Shown one piece after another: positions 51,745 through 63,000 of a stretch of DNA of 64,000 bases. How positions within the stretch are numbered: position 1 is the stretch's first letter; every line of letters starts with the position of its first letter. This DNA comes from Darksidea phi (taxonomy: Eukaryota; Ascomycota; Dothideomycetes; Pleosporales; Lentitheciaceae), in contig JASJFT010000013.1 of the NCBI GenBank assembly GCA_030770425.1, positions 372,001-436,000 of the forward strand. The letters run 5' to 3'. The position numbers and the translations under genes are program-made. The notes below the pieces were generated by a model that saw nothing but the letters and a program-made list of their open reading frames with translations, was not told where the DNA came from and did no database searches.

Positions 51745-52155
51745 GCCTCGGGAGAAGGCGTCATATTCCCCCTTTCCCTGACAAGGGCCATCGACTTCAA
51801 TGCCATCAACATACTGTACCGGCTTTCCGCCGGACCCAGAACGGATCAACTTTCCACCACCAGGAGAATTGACGTCAATCGGTTTCCAGCCGAGCGTCTG
51901 CAGGCCGCGATATGAATCCTTGGCGAAGGCAAGAATATGAGCCTGCATCGCGCTGCTAGTTTCGATTTGCAACTGAGTGACACTGCCTAACCCTTTGACT
52001 AGATCGTATGTCCCAAAATTCATTGGCACGTCCTACACCTGAAAAATGACTTCTTGTAGAAAGCCTGCCGTAGGCTTGTCTATAGGGAAAGGGACAAGAG
52101 TAGAGGCCTCGTTGGCGGTGTTTAACAGGATTGCTGGCAGCCGGGCAACTTTGCA
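51745..52155 (-). pseudogene. Type-B carboxylesterase 3' fragment
   Basis: Minus-strand pieces read RLPAILLNTANEASTLVPFP and TAGFLQEVIFQ, followed after an intron-like gap by AHILAFAKDSYRGLQTLGWK and IDVNSPGGGKLIRSGS, typical of the last quarter of fungal carboxylesterases. The nucleophile region and N terminus are missing, so this is a relic. AT-rich DNA replaces the 5' side. Confidence 0.6.
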
Positions 52156-52170
52156 TAACCTTGCCCGGGC

Positions 52171-52420
52171 TGCATAGTTAGAGAAAATAATGCGCTCGTC
52201 TATTTTATATAGGGAGGAAGGCTAGCGGCGGTACTACACTACTCTCTCTAAGTCGTCTAATACTAAGAGTTAAAACTTTATAACTAGCTTAGGGTTAGAG
52301 GAAGAGATAGAGAATATTAATTAATAAATCTATAGATTTTATTATTCTAGATATTACTTATGAAATTTACAATATTAGCCAATTAACACCAGTTTGCTGG
52401 CACAAACAGTCAGACAGTTG
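52171..52420. other. AT-rich, RIP-like relic DNA
   Basis: Strongly AT-rich stretch with TTAATTAATAAATC-type sequence between relics. No gene. A C-to-T mutated repeat is the likely origin (inference). Confidence 0.5.
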
Positions 52421-52869
52421 ACCGTCCGTGCCAGGAAACCGGTGCTGATTGGCTGGCAACCCCAGCCTTTTCTGGGTCTTTTGTATGCTGCATCACATGG
52501 AATTATCTAGAGTGGATTGTCTAGGAAACCCTAAAGTATTGAGCTCGAGTTTCTCTCGCGGATCCTCCATTATAAGATTAGATGGCTGTTCGATCGCCTT
52601 CACCTACTCCCGCTAAGCCCATATGCGTTGATGAACGTCATGAAGTAGCGCGTGAACTATAATGTGCATCCTTTACACTCCAAACTAGGGCCAGATGTAA
52701 TTATAAGGCGAATCGTTGTTAGAATTCATTTCGATCAGCAGCAAAGAACCATGAAATGTGCAGAAAAAACACAGTGTCCATCGCCAAAGAAATATCATGT
52801 CGGAAGCAGGGTTAATAACACTACTTCTGTGCCTCGATGGCGAACTACCGTTAGCAGCCAGGTAGCCTG

Positions 52870-54180
52870 TTGACGCTTAATCCTCATGGCGCCGTAGGGC
52901 ATGTCCTTGCCCGTACCGATCCTCGAATTTTGGAGCGCTATCTGCCTTCTTCTCCGTCACCTGTTCGACTATATCCTTGGAGACAGGACGGAGGCGATCC
53001 CGAAACAGTTATTGGAGGAAGTCGTCGGACATCTACCCGAGCCATTGGGCAGAACTTTTGCCTGCGGAGACGTTACGGGCATCGATCAGGTCTCCAACAA
53101 TCGAGACCAGTAGCTGATAGCCATCATCGCCGAGAGATACCCGAGTGTACGTACTGATTCAGTTAGGGTTACCTTCTCCGAAGCATCGTCGCAGATAGCT
53201 AAACTTTTTTTAATACTATCGATTTCGTCTTGCATTTTCTTCTACTCCGCAGGTCGGCAGGAGTGGGCCGGCTTAATCTATCCAGCCGGCGTCGAGCATC
53301 GTCCAGTTGGCGACGTAGCCTAGACAAAGTAGTAGTAAGCGTATCTTTGCAACTTTGAAGAGCGCCCTCGGTGACATGGCGAGCCGAACTAGCGGTAGTA
53401 AAAGTAACGACGTAGTCGCAGCGTTCGCCCATAGGGGTAATAACGTCTGTAAATACGGACTGGACTTTATCTATATAAGCGGAAACTTCGGGGTAAATAT
53501 GAAGATACTACTATATACTTTCCCGCTCCTCCTGGGTTACCTGAACTTCCGCCTCCGCTTGGCTACACAGAACGAGAGCTTGGAGTTGACTATCGATACT
53601 TTGGAGGCGCTCTTCCAGATCGGACTTGGTATCCTTAATCATATCTTGATATTCGTTTAACACCTCGGCGGTTACGGTGGAGGTGCGTCCTGGATGTAAG
53701 AATTAGCATCGTCCATAAGGTGGGCGGCTTACGTACAGATTTGCGTCGCAGAGCGCAATGATGATGGTAGCCTTGTAGCTTGCCAACGCATTCTTAAAGC
53801 CAGTGATGTCACCTCCCATATATTGGAGCTTTGCCCAATCTCGGACGCTTGTTCTCGGTCCGTGGGAGTTCTCCGTCGCTTTCCTAATGACCATTTCGAA
53901 CTCGTTGCAGGGAGAGCCTGAGGATGTAAGCTTAGACGCGCGGGGTTTGGGCTCCGAAATACTAAGCGATTCGGGTTGGTTGGGTCGGTGTATGAGCGTA
54001 TATCAGTCTGCCTGCATTCTGGTTTAGTGCACATCCAGCCGTTATATGCTATCTTTTGTATAATATCGAAGTGCGTTAAAAGGGCCGGGATACTACCAGA
54101 GAACGGACATGTGCAATCCACAGCCGTTTCGCGTGACCAAGATTGTTGTCAGAATGAGATTACGGTGCAAACATAATAGC
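52870..54180 (-). pseudogene. STAND receptor N-terminal domain gene relic (Helo-like N family)
   Basis: Minus strand: a segment reads SPCNEFEMVIRKATENSHGP, RTSVRDWAKLQYMGGDITGF and KNALASYKATIIIALCDANL, the hallmark of the Helo-like N-terminal domain of fungal STAND proteins. Further on: EVLNEYQDMIKDTKSDLEER, then a double stop TAG TAG at 53508-53513, then EVSAYIDKVQSVFTDVITPM and a coiled coil. A frameshift near 53230 leads to MQDEIDSIKKSLAICDDASE, and then ARNVSAGKSSAQWLG with stops at 53033-53035 (TAG) and 53009-53011 (TAA). All four stops replace positions where Gln codons fit, as expected from C-to-T mutation. A dead gene; no NACHT part remains. Confidence 0.75.
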
Positions 54181-54259
54181 GAAACGAATACTGGCTAAAG
54201 TAGCTTACTCTACTAGCAATCGGCAGAGACTTAGAGAAGCAAGGCGCGCCAAGCGGTGT

Positions 54260-54568
54260 GTGGACTGTGGAGACGGAGACCTTGAACATCGGGGTTGCAA
54301 AAGTATTGGGGCCGGGATGTTCGTTCTTGTGCCAACGATTTCGACCATGTTTAACGCTCTGGACGATGCGGCATTGCTGCGAGTCTCCGCCAAATATGCT
54401 GATAAACTGGCGGAAGAAAAGCGGGAGGTGGAATTGGGTTACGCCAACCAGCTATCAGACCGCGCCATCAGCTCAAAATTTCGCACTGATGCTGCCTTCC
54501 CCCCAAACCTGTTAACCTACTCAAACGACAATGTTTTTGCTTTTCTAGACATACTGCAACCTGGTTGA
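54260..54568 (+). CDS. Hypothetical short protein (weak)
   Basis: 102-codon open frame: ISTMFNALDDAALLRVSAKY, then a charged helix. No family recognised. It lies between two relics and may itself be a fragment. Confidence 0.25.
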   Translation: MDCGDGDLEHRGCKSIGAGMFVLVPTISTMFNALDDAALLRVSAKYADKLAEEKREVELGYANQLSDRAISSKFRTDAAFPPNLLTYSNDNVFAFLDILQPG

Positions 54569-54778
54569 CTAACATACGTAATATAGGAAGAGAAAGGAGC
54601 GTCCAGTTTCTGTCCCTCCACTCTCCTCCTTCTCAACAGCGCGACCGAACTATTGCAATTTAGATGTCGCTTCCACACATCGGCTACTAGCATCCGGGAT
54701 ACATCGAACTCCCACCAAGCCTGCAGACTATCCTTCTCTTAGCAGAGAACCTCAGCAGCAGTCGGTCTTAAGACATGA

Positions 54779-55990
54779 CTACTGCCCGTCTTTCTTGGAC
54801 GAGCAAGATGCGCAGTCTCGACGGAGACGGTTGCGAGGATGGCGCGCATACAGTGTCCCATCTTCGCCAGGGAACGTGTCTGCTTCTTTAAGCATGGCAT
54901 CGATGGTACTCGGATATACTCCATGAGAATATTGCAGGTGACTCCAAATGTTGCGCCGAGTGAAGCACGATCTTGGAACGAATTCACAGGAACCAACTGC
55001 GCACTCATAATTGCCATGAGAGTCTTGTAGATGTGGATCCCTCTGGTTCGCGAAAACTGTTGTGGAGCAGTGGCTGAGGGAGCATGCGAAAACCTGATGC
55101 TTCTCCTTGGCATGCTTTATCATCCTGTGTTTGAGTGCGAAGACCTCATGGCAGCCGTGCTCAAGGCATGGATAGTCGTTCGAGGTGCTGTGAACCGATT
55201 TCACGTGTCTCCGAAGATCAGAAGGTTTCCCGAATGGCTTCTTGTAAGTGCAATTCGTCCATGTGCAGACTAAGGGAGTGACGTGTATGTTTCGGATATG
55301 AGTCTTGACGGACGAGCGAGAACAGAAAGTTGCCTTCGAAGTACATCCCGGCCAACCACATTTTTGGGGTCCGGCCGGGAGTGGTGGGAGTGAAGGCAAA
55401 GTCTGCGCCTCGTTAGCGTGGTTCTAAAAAAAAACACGTCGGTTGGTCCGGTTCCAGGTCCGTGCATAGGCTCCCGCAGTGGAACTCCCTCCTCGGCGAT
55501 TGCCCCAGGCAGACGGCTGCGCTGTCCCATGTGCCGCCGTCTGAGGGTGGCTGTCAGCGGTGAACATCTGGAAGACATCATCGATAGCGTGGTCGTCTCC
55601 GGTGCTGAAGCCGAACTGTGCAGAGGACGTAGAAACCTCCGGAGGATCCAAGGGTGGCCCAAGAGCTGGACAAGAGAGCTCCGGGTTCGTCCAGCAGTCG
55701 TAGGTCTGTTGTCCGGGGTTGCCGTCCATACCTGCGTACTGTTGGTACTGTCCGGCGGCGTATGCCTCGGTAAAGGACAGTTGGCCTTGCTGCGGCTAGA
55801 CGAAGTCGCTTCCCTCGAGGTAGGGAGAAAGGGTCCCGCCGAAGGTTGAGGATAGAGAACCGCCGTCAAACAGGAGCAGGCTGGGGTCGTGCTGCTCCAG
55901 GAATTGCCCATATCCAGCGTCGCGGTGTTGCTCTTCTGAAGCCATTTCCACAAAGTCCGTCGAGAGTTCAGGTATATCGATGAGGGTGAA
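54779..55990 (-). pseudogene. C2H2 zinc-finger protein gene with two in-frame stops
   Basis: One continuous minus-strand frame. The N-terminal part (ASEEQHRDAGYGQFLEQHDP, then SLSSTFGGTLSPYLEGSDF) meets TAG at 55796-55798, continues PQQGQLSFTEAYAAGQYQQY and a Ser/Pro-rich region, meets a second TAG at 55424-55426 after a run of Phe codons (A9 run on the plus strand), then enters the finger region. At least four C2H2 fingers follow: CGWPGCTSKATFCSRSSVKT with HIRNIH; CTWTNC with HVKSVH; CLEHGCHEVFALKHRMIKHA; and CAVGSCEFVPRSCFTRRNIW with HLQYSH. The frame ends at 54779. The fingers are intact; a truncated protein could start at an internal codon. Two stops in one frame make a functional full-length factor unlikely. 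The 5' exon is unresolved. Confidence 0.7.
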
Positions 55991-58282
55991 AGTGTGCGCG
56001 GGGAGTCTTTGTGCGCGGGGAGTCTTACCGGTTCGTGTGAGAAGTTTGGAGAGCCTGACATCACAGAAGCCAGGAGGCTCTGTGATGACGGTTGGGCTGG
56101 GGCGCTCGAAATTGCGCGCCCTCCTAGCATTTTTTAGGGGCGCTGTCGCTTGTGGGGGCTTGCGCTATGTATATGATTCAACCTCTCGCCGACCGGCTCA
56201 AGAGCCGCGCTGCCAATGCATTAACGTTCCACAAGTGAGTGGCGAATACAAGCGAGTGGCGAACCCATCAACTTTCGCGACGCGTTACCTATCAACAACA
56301 ATAGCTCAACCAACTACTATTCGATTGCCCTATAACGAAGCAGATATCTCCCTAGCTATCTCAGCTATCAATCAGAATCAAATCTAGAGCGTTAATAGCG
56401 CTGTAATAACGTTTAACGTAGGTATAACTTACAAATATATAAGAAGGCTACTATAGATACTATTTAAATCAGAATAGCTATTATATCAATAGATTTCTAA
56501 TACGTTGTTGAACTACGTGGCTTTTAGGTGTAGAAAGTTGCTTCGCAGTATACTGCGCTCCAGAGATCAGATACGGGACTAACCGCATTAGTTTTATTAG
56601 TAAGAGATAGAACCGCCTTGATGTGTTTTGCGGTTCTGTCTTCGCGAGTCTTATCGGCCACTACCGGAGGAGATTGGACAGTTGTTGCCGGCTTCTACAG
56701 TGCCTCTCCAACCTCAATCTTCGGCGCGTCAACCCTATCCACATGATCAGCATGCCCTCCCTCTCCCACCACCGAATCTTCTCTTACTCAATCTCAGACT
56801 TCCTCTTCGGCTCCGCATCACCGCTCCGCAACGCGCCCGAATCCGCACTCTTAGACCGATGATGAAACTTCTCCCGAAGGCGGCTCAATCCCCGGCGAAA
56901 CCCGCCGCCCTCTTTCTTCGCGGACGACACCATTACTCGCGATCAAGACGACTGGATGTCAATTTGCGCTCACGATTTTCCTGCTTGCGGGACAGGCCGG
57001 AGGTGCGAATGGAAATGGCCACATTTACACGTCGTGAGGGCGGTGGGTTCGGGGTGCGAATCCGCTTCGGGGTTGGGTTTTATTGGTGGTTGGGTGGATC
57101 CCAGGCGCGACGTGTTGCATGGATGCCTCGCGCGACGATGTTGCTCCGCAGGATGGGGAATTTGTTAGGTAAACTGTGGAGGTCGTACGGTTTTGCTGGG
57201 GGAGAGGTGCGGGGTTTTGAGGGCGGCCTGGGTTTGGGGCGCGGTTGTTGAAGTGCGGTACTTGGCTTGACGGCGAGGGTTGCAAGACTGATGCGAGCTG
57301 TACACGGGAGGTAGAGTATACCGCCGGAGAACGAGATGGCGCTACGGGAATTCAGGATCGGACAGCGAGTTACTCATTTTGCAGTCGGGCATTTCGCGGG
57401 CAGCTGAAATGCCTGAGCACTTTGTAACGTTAACGTTAGTAGATTAATCTTAATTGTGCGCTCTTAACGTTAATCGTTCGCATATCTTGATCATACGCGA
57501 CAGACAGATCTGATCGCACGCAGCAGACATCGTACTGTGTACACTTTGATTTCCTCCTGATCCTAAGTTAGAGTTTCCATCACATGTGATCCATTTCTTA
57601 GGAACTGCCGTCCCACATCAAGAGTAGTTGGTGCAAATCGTAATGCTCCGTCTTGAGCATGCCAGCTACCTCAAAAACCCTCTTCAACGGTAGCCTGCGA
57701 AGAGACACTAAGGTTCATAGCCTCAATTGGGACAAGTGAACGCTTCAGCCCCCACCCGTATGGCCCCGTTCGCCCTGTATACAAGCCCATTGTCCCAAAC
57801 GGGACCAGAACGTGGCTTGAGCCTGCGCAGCGCTTATTTTTCGACTTGGCACGTCAGATGAACTTCTATCATTGGGCGTCCAAGTATACCTGAGGGTAGC
57901 GTTTCTTCCCGCAGTCACCGTATACAGGCGTAAGCTAAGCTCGATACTGACTGTACGGCAGGTTCTTTTAGACGCCAGACTGCCGAAAAGAGACTATGCG
58001 CGCGACTGGATGTACTCCGTGTGAGTAAGAAGGGCCAGTTTCAAGCTGTACGGCTAGAATGTTATCAGACACCCAGCAGTTCAGCCAACAAGTATGCCCC
58101 CGCTATGAGATCTCATGTAGCGACCGTTTGATTTGTCTTCCTAGTTAGCCAGATTATCCGATTGTGGCATTCATGCGAAACGAAGTCCAGCAAATTTCTC
58201 AAGTACCCTTGTTAGCTTCGAAGCCTAGTTGCAAGCTCCATTTTGCCGTTTGTTCGGCTACCATTTCAGTTTGTCACTCAAC

Positions 58283-58480
58283 AAGTGTACAGTGGTGAGT
58301 TACACGAGCTACTTTGGCACCGGGCGTAAATCTTGTGCCCTTTCATCTCCGTTCCGGACGAACCATATCTAGAAGTGTACAGCGGAGTTGTATACAAGCT
58401 TCATTTGGCTCCGGGCGTAAGTTTCGATCGCAGGATGATCATCTGCCCTTCTATTTCCGTTGCCGAATCCGAACTTCCTA
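58283..58480 (+). repeat. Imperfect direct duplication of about 100 bp
   Basis: Two diverged copies: each begins AAGTGTACAG, contains a GGCaCCGGGCGTAA core (CACCGGGCGTAA, CTCCGGGCGTAA) and continues with a CATCTCCGTT/TATTTCCGTT stretch. Copy 2 starts at about 58372. They lie 400 bp upstream of the SGNH relic. Confidence 0.55.
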
Positions 58481-58688
58481 GTTAGCGGGACAATCTAGGT
58501 CTATCTTCGCACAGCCTCAACTTTAGCACATGAAGTATTTAGACGACATGCCTCCCCTACGCGTGGTTCGGTGTCATCTTGTCTTCTATTTTACTGAAGA
58601 CACCTCACAACGATTGTGAAGCCCATTTCCTTCTACACAGCGCAGTTGCGCCCTCTGATTTATCATGCTACTATCAGCGGAGCCGAGA

Positions 58689-58696
58689 TATAAAGG
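58689..58696 (+). promoter_or_regulatory. TATA-like element
   Basis: TATAAAGG about 90 bp before the SGNH open frame, suggesting the relic's old promoter. Confidence 0.35.
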
Positions 58697-58781
58697 ACGA
58701 GCCCTAGTACTACTCACTTCACTTCTTACGCTTATATCTGCTAGTCAGTTACATCACTACTCCACTTATACATGGAATTGA

Positions 58782-59420
58782 TCGTTGCCAAATACAGGCG
58801 AACCAAAACTCCGAACACGAGCGAACGATCCGCCACCCTTCATCAGCCAATGGGTTGCAATTGGTGACTCATACAGCGCCGGTCCTGGCGCTGGAAAGGA
58901 ATAGGACAATGGAGGCGCCGGTAACTCAGGTCATTGCATGCGCCGAGATCAAGCCTACGCACCACAACTGCAAAGAGAACCCGACATGCCACCCGGCGAG
59001 CCTACATGTGAGTTCAAGTTTCTCTCTTGCACCGGAGATACTACGAAAGACTTGTTGGATTTTAGCAAGAGTGACAACCAGATCGACCAGATTCCGGAAG
59101 GTGCAGATCTTGCAACCTTGTCAATTGGTGGCAACGACGTGCTCTTTGGGCCCATTCTCAAAGCTTGTATCTTTGGAGCGCCAGGATTCGACTGCAAATT
59201 AAACAAAACGCAAGGAACAGACGTGCTTTTCTCGGCCGATTTCCACAAGCGTTACAACGAGGTCCTCTCCAAGGTTGTCTTGGATAAACTCAAAGGCGGA
59301 ACGGAGTTTGCGTACACGAAGCTGTATCAAACGGGCTATATACAGTTTTTCAATGAGTCAGGCCTGATATCAGTTACGGTACTAGTCATGGTCGGCTCGG
59401 CTAATTTCATGGTCGGGTGA
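58782..59420 (+). pseudogene. SGNH/GDSL hydrolase relic
   Basis: The frame holds block I WVAIGDSYSAGPGAGKE with the catalytic Ser, then an in-frame TAG at 58902-58904 (family members usually have Tyr-Asp here), then RRDQAYAPQLQ, FKFLSCTGDTTKDLLD, DLATLSIGGNDVLFGPILKA with block III Gly-Gly-Asn-Asp, and TKLYQTGYIQFFNESG. After this the family sequence breaks off and the frame ends at 59418-59420, so block V (Asp-x-x-His), needed for catalysis, is missing. No in-frame ATG precedes block I. The sequence change at about 59365 looks like a rearrangement point. Secreted fungal members act on plant or fungal esters; this copy is dead. Confidence 0.75.
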
Positions 59421-60072
59421 CATGCTGCCTGGTAGGGTCCGCTCCAGATGGCTGTCGCTTCTGAGATCCTATTCCGTCGGGGAGGGGCGGGGGCGCAGCA
59501 GCCTAAGAACCACCAATACCCTGTTCCGGCGTAGCAAGGCGGGTACGAAACTCAGGATCTCCAGCCCGAATAGACTGTATCCCTGCATGGTCGGCCTTCT
59601 ATCATCGAGCTGCATAGGCGATGATATAGTATATGAAGACCGGGCCGCTAGAGAGAGCTGTAAGGTCACGCTCTGGGACTTCGCACTTATTGAGCTAACA
59701 GGCAGCCTGTTTTGAGCGCGATAACGCTCCAGCGCAAGAGGAGTCTAGAGCCGTATAGACTGCGAAGTCTCAGCTCGCACGCGCGGGTGGCAGCCTAAGA
59801 TCGCTTATGAAGGATAGGCAGTGGATATCTACAGCAGGTGGCGGGTGGCCGCTGGGGACGTTCGGGCAACTTACCTGCAGGGCGTTTGGCCTCAGCGAGA
59901 CAGCTGGCTCAGCAGAAGGTCAGTGGGACCACTTCTACCAGTTTAAATCTCATTTTTGGCGACTTTACTGATGCCCGGCGATCTTCTTTTGTCCATGCCT
60001 TAGTTACACATCCTAGTGTCCACAACTCTCAGCGAATTGGTATTTCCAAGTCAAGTGAGCTTTTGATAATAT
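59421..60072. other. Non-coding, possibly rearranged DNA
   Basis: Starts where the SGNH homology breaks off and ends at the receptor gene start. Could hold an inserted repeat fragment; no terminal repeats found. Confidence 0.35.
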
Positions 60073-63000
60073 ATGGCCAAAATGGGGCAAACCGAAGCTC
60101 AAAGCGACATCGCTGCCCTATGGGACGAAGCTCTAAACACCTATGCCGAAACCTCCAACGTCCCTATACGGAGCATTCTGGCCTCTCAAAAAACCGTCGC
60201 GACCATCCTAATGCAGCAGCAACATGAGCTAGATACATTCAAGCAATTCCGCCACAACAAAAGCAAGCTTGACAAGCTACGGACCCTCTGTGCCTCCAAC
60301 GCCGACTACATCCAGGCCGCAGCCAACCAAATTGCTGGCGCAGCAAGCACTTCATTCCCTCCTAGCTCAGCCATCCTTACAGCGTTTACGTACGTTCTGA
60401 CGGCCTCGAAGCATGTTTCAGATGACTACAACATCATCGAAAGCTTCTTCGACGTGATGCATTGCTTCCTCCGACGCTTATCCCTCCTCGAAGGCAGGAT
60501 CCCACCGCGCAAGGAATTCCACCAGGACTTAATAGCGGTCTTTTCCTCCGTTCTGAGCTTATCAGGCCTGGCCTACTCGTACTGTAACAAGGGCCGGTTT
60601 CGACACTGGGCAAGCGCCCTGGTGGATGGCAAAGACCCCAAACTGAAGTTTGCGTACGAGGGCCTGAACGAGAACCTTAAGAGGCTAGAGTCCGCCACTA
60701 TGATTCAGACGCTCAGAACCGCCATCGACATACATGACGAGGCGAAATTCACGAAAGAGAACTTGAAGACCATCCAGGTATCGATCGACCAGAACATAGC
60801 GCTCACAGAGCGGACCAGCTCCGGCGTGACTGAGCTGCTCCACCACAACCAGGAGATTCTACGACTCGTTCGTAAGCAGTCCCAAGACGTAGCCGGAAAG
60901 CAACGCCAGCTCAAGTCGCATGCAAGCCGACCCGCCAACTTCGCTCGGCTACGGCAGCTCCTGGACACAGCAGCTGTTGAAGTCGCCATGCACAGCCGCC
61001 TCCAGGAACTGGAGCGGGAAACTCTGGCTCGCGTGTTCGACTGGGTCCAGAAGGAACCGGCGTTCCTTGATATTATCGGCCAAGTTGACAACCTCTGCTG
61101 GGTGAGTGGTGATTCGGGGATGGGGAAGTCAACAATGGCGTTCAAAATGTTTCGACACCTCAAGGAGACTTTTGCCCACGATGACGCGATCCATGTGGCT
61201 TGCTTCTTCTTTGACTCTACAGACCCGAAGATGAGCTCCGCGAAGAATATGGTCAGGTGGTGTGCTGTGCAAGTGGCAGAGAGAGACGCGCGGTATTGTG
61301 AGTCTGTACTGCGAGACCTTCGTCAAGACGCGTTCCAGTCAAATGATGAAGCGGAGGATATCGAAAAGGAGTGGCTCCAGTTGATCGAGCGTAAACACTC
61401 GGCCGACTCGAAAACAAGGCTAATTTTGGTTCTGGACGGCATTGACGAAGCAGAAGAGGGTCACTTCAGAAAGCTGCTTGACATTCTCGGCAGCGCTAAA
61501 GATGAGAGGGGCCACAAGATCCAGATTGTTGCTACCTGTGATCCGGACCATAAACTTGCGCTTCCATCCATCTTGGAAAAGAGAATCGAGCTGACCAAAG
61601 ACAAGATTGGTGACGATATACGACGTTTAGCCTCATCCCAGGTCAAGACTCAGCCGAGACTTCGGAAGCTGAGGTCCGGATTCCGCAGATTTCTCGTTAG
61701 AAAGGTTATCGCTAGCGCTGACTGTGAGATTCTTTGCCCCAAAAATTCCTATTGTAGGCAAGTCGTTTTGGACTGACCGCATTCCGTCTAGCGTTTGTGT
61801 ATATCGTTCATACGATGCGACGACTAAATGCGATAGGTCACGAGGGGCCCATTCGCAAGGAACTGGGGAAGCTTCCCGCCAAGACCACCGCACTTTACGA
61901 GCTCCTCCTTGCTGACTGTCAGAAGAACCGCAGTTCTGAAGATCGAGAGGTCTTGCGCCACCTTCTAGCCTGGCTGGCGTACGCAAAATCCAGGATCTCA
62001 ATGGGCGAGGCCTCGCTGCTAATAGATATCATCAAAAAAGGAAATTCGGTCAGCATTGATGAGGCATTTGATGGTCCGCTTGGGAGACTCTTGAGGATCT
62101 CAAGCAGTGGAGATGGGGAAGACCTAGAGAACGACCACAGCCAGAGCGATACCGATACTCCAAATCTCAATGGAGACTCGGAGAATGAAGCCAACGTCAC
62201 GGAAGAAGCGGCCCATTTTGTTGATTTTCAGGAGCGGTCCTTGAGGACTTTCTTTCGACAGGCCATGGACGACCCGCAGGGCCTACGATGCAATTCCACA
62301 GAGGCCCAGCTTATCATCTTCAAGATCATTGCCGCTATCCTGCTTTTGGAGAGCGATTATAATGCATACGTCTTAATTTACCCTCCAGAGAACTGCAGCT
62401 CGGACTTGATACGGCTGGGTGGCTTGAAGCGATACGCGGCAACCTGGATCTTTGCACACTTATTAGAAATCGACATCGACAACACTAGTGACGAGATATT
62501 CGGGCCTGCACTGGAGTGTCTTTTCAATATTCTCAATAACAAGAACGGATGCCTGAAGATCATTGAAGCTGTCACTTCGGACTCGGTCATACTCCAGGGC
62601 AAAGAGGCTGAGGAGAACCAAGTTTTGACAACGATAGAGTCTTGGGCAAAACGTGCAGTCTGTATGCCACCCACATATCTCTCGGAACATGCTCAGAAGT
62701 TCTTCCAGTCGGTCGCCATCGAACCGCGAAGAGTATTCGTCGTCCTTGCGCGGGCACACGTGAATAATTGGTTTACTTCGGCGAACGTCGGCACAGCCCT
62801 ATGTGCATTTGAATGCGCACACCATAGCCTCCTCAAGAGCAAGGAATTGCCTGAACTACGGCAAATCAACTCGCTGAAAGACTATTTTCAGCTGTTCGAC
62901 AGCGTTGACCACAAGATTACAGCGGAGTCGGCCATCGCTGTTTTCGATGCATTTGAAGACATAGAGAAAACGCCAGCCTCTTATCTAGGCATCGCCATGG

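Larger units (their letters stand above)
55991..58781. other. 2.8-kb region of relic and AT-rich DNA without a gene
   Basis: 56.38-56.56 kb is AT-rich and RIP-like. 56.6-57.3 kb has overlapping frames of low complexity on both strands but no family motif. 57.4-58.7 kb is non-coding, with the imperfect duplication listed below and the promoter of the SGNH relic. Confidence 0.4.

Noticed and set aside
56628..57251. 207-codon plus-strand frame
   Set aside because: Arg/Leu/Pro-rich, overlapped by other frames, no motif; probably chance coding in relic DNA.
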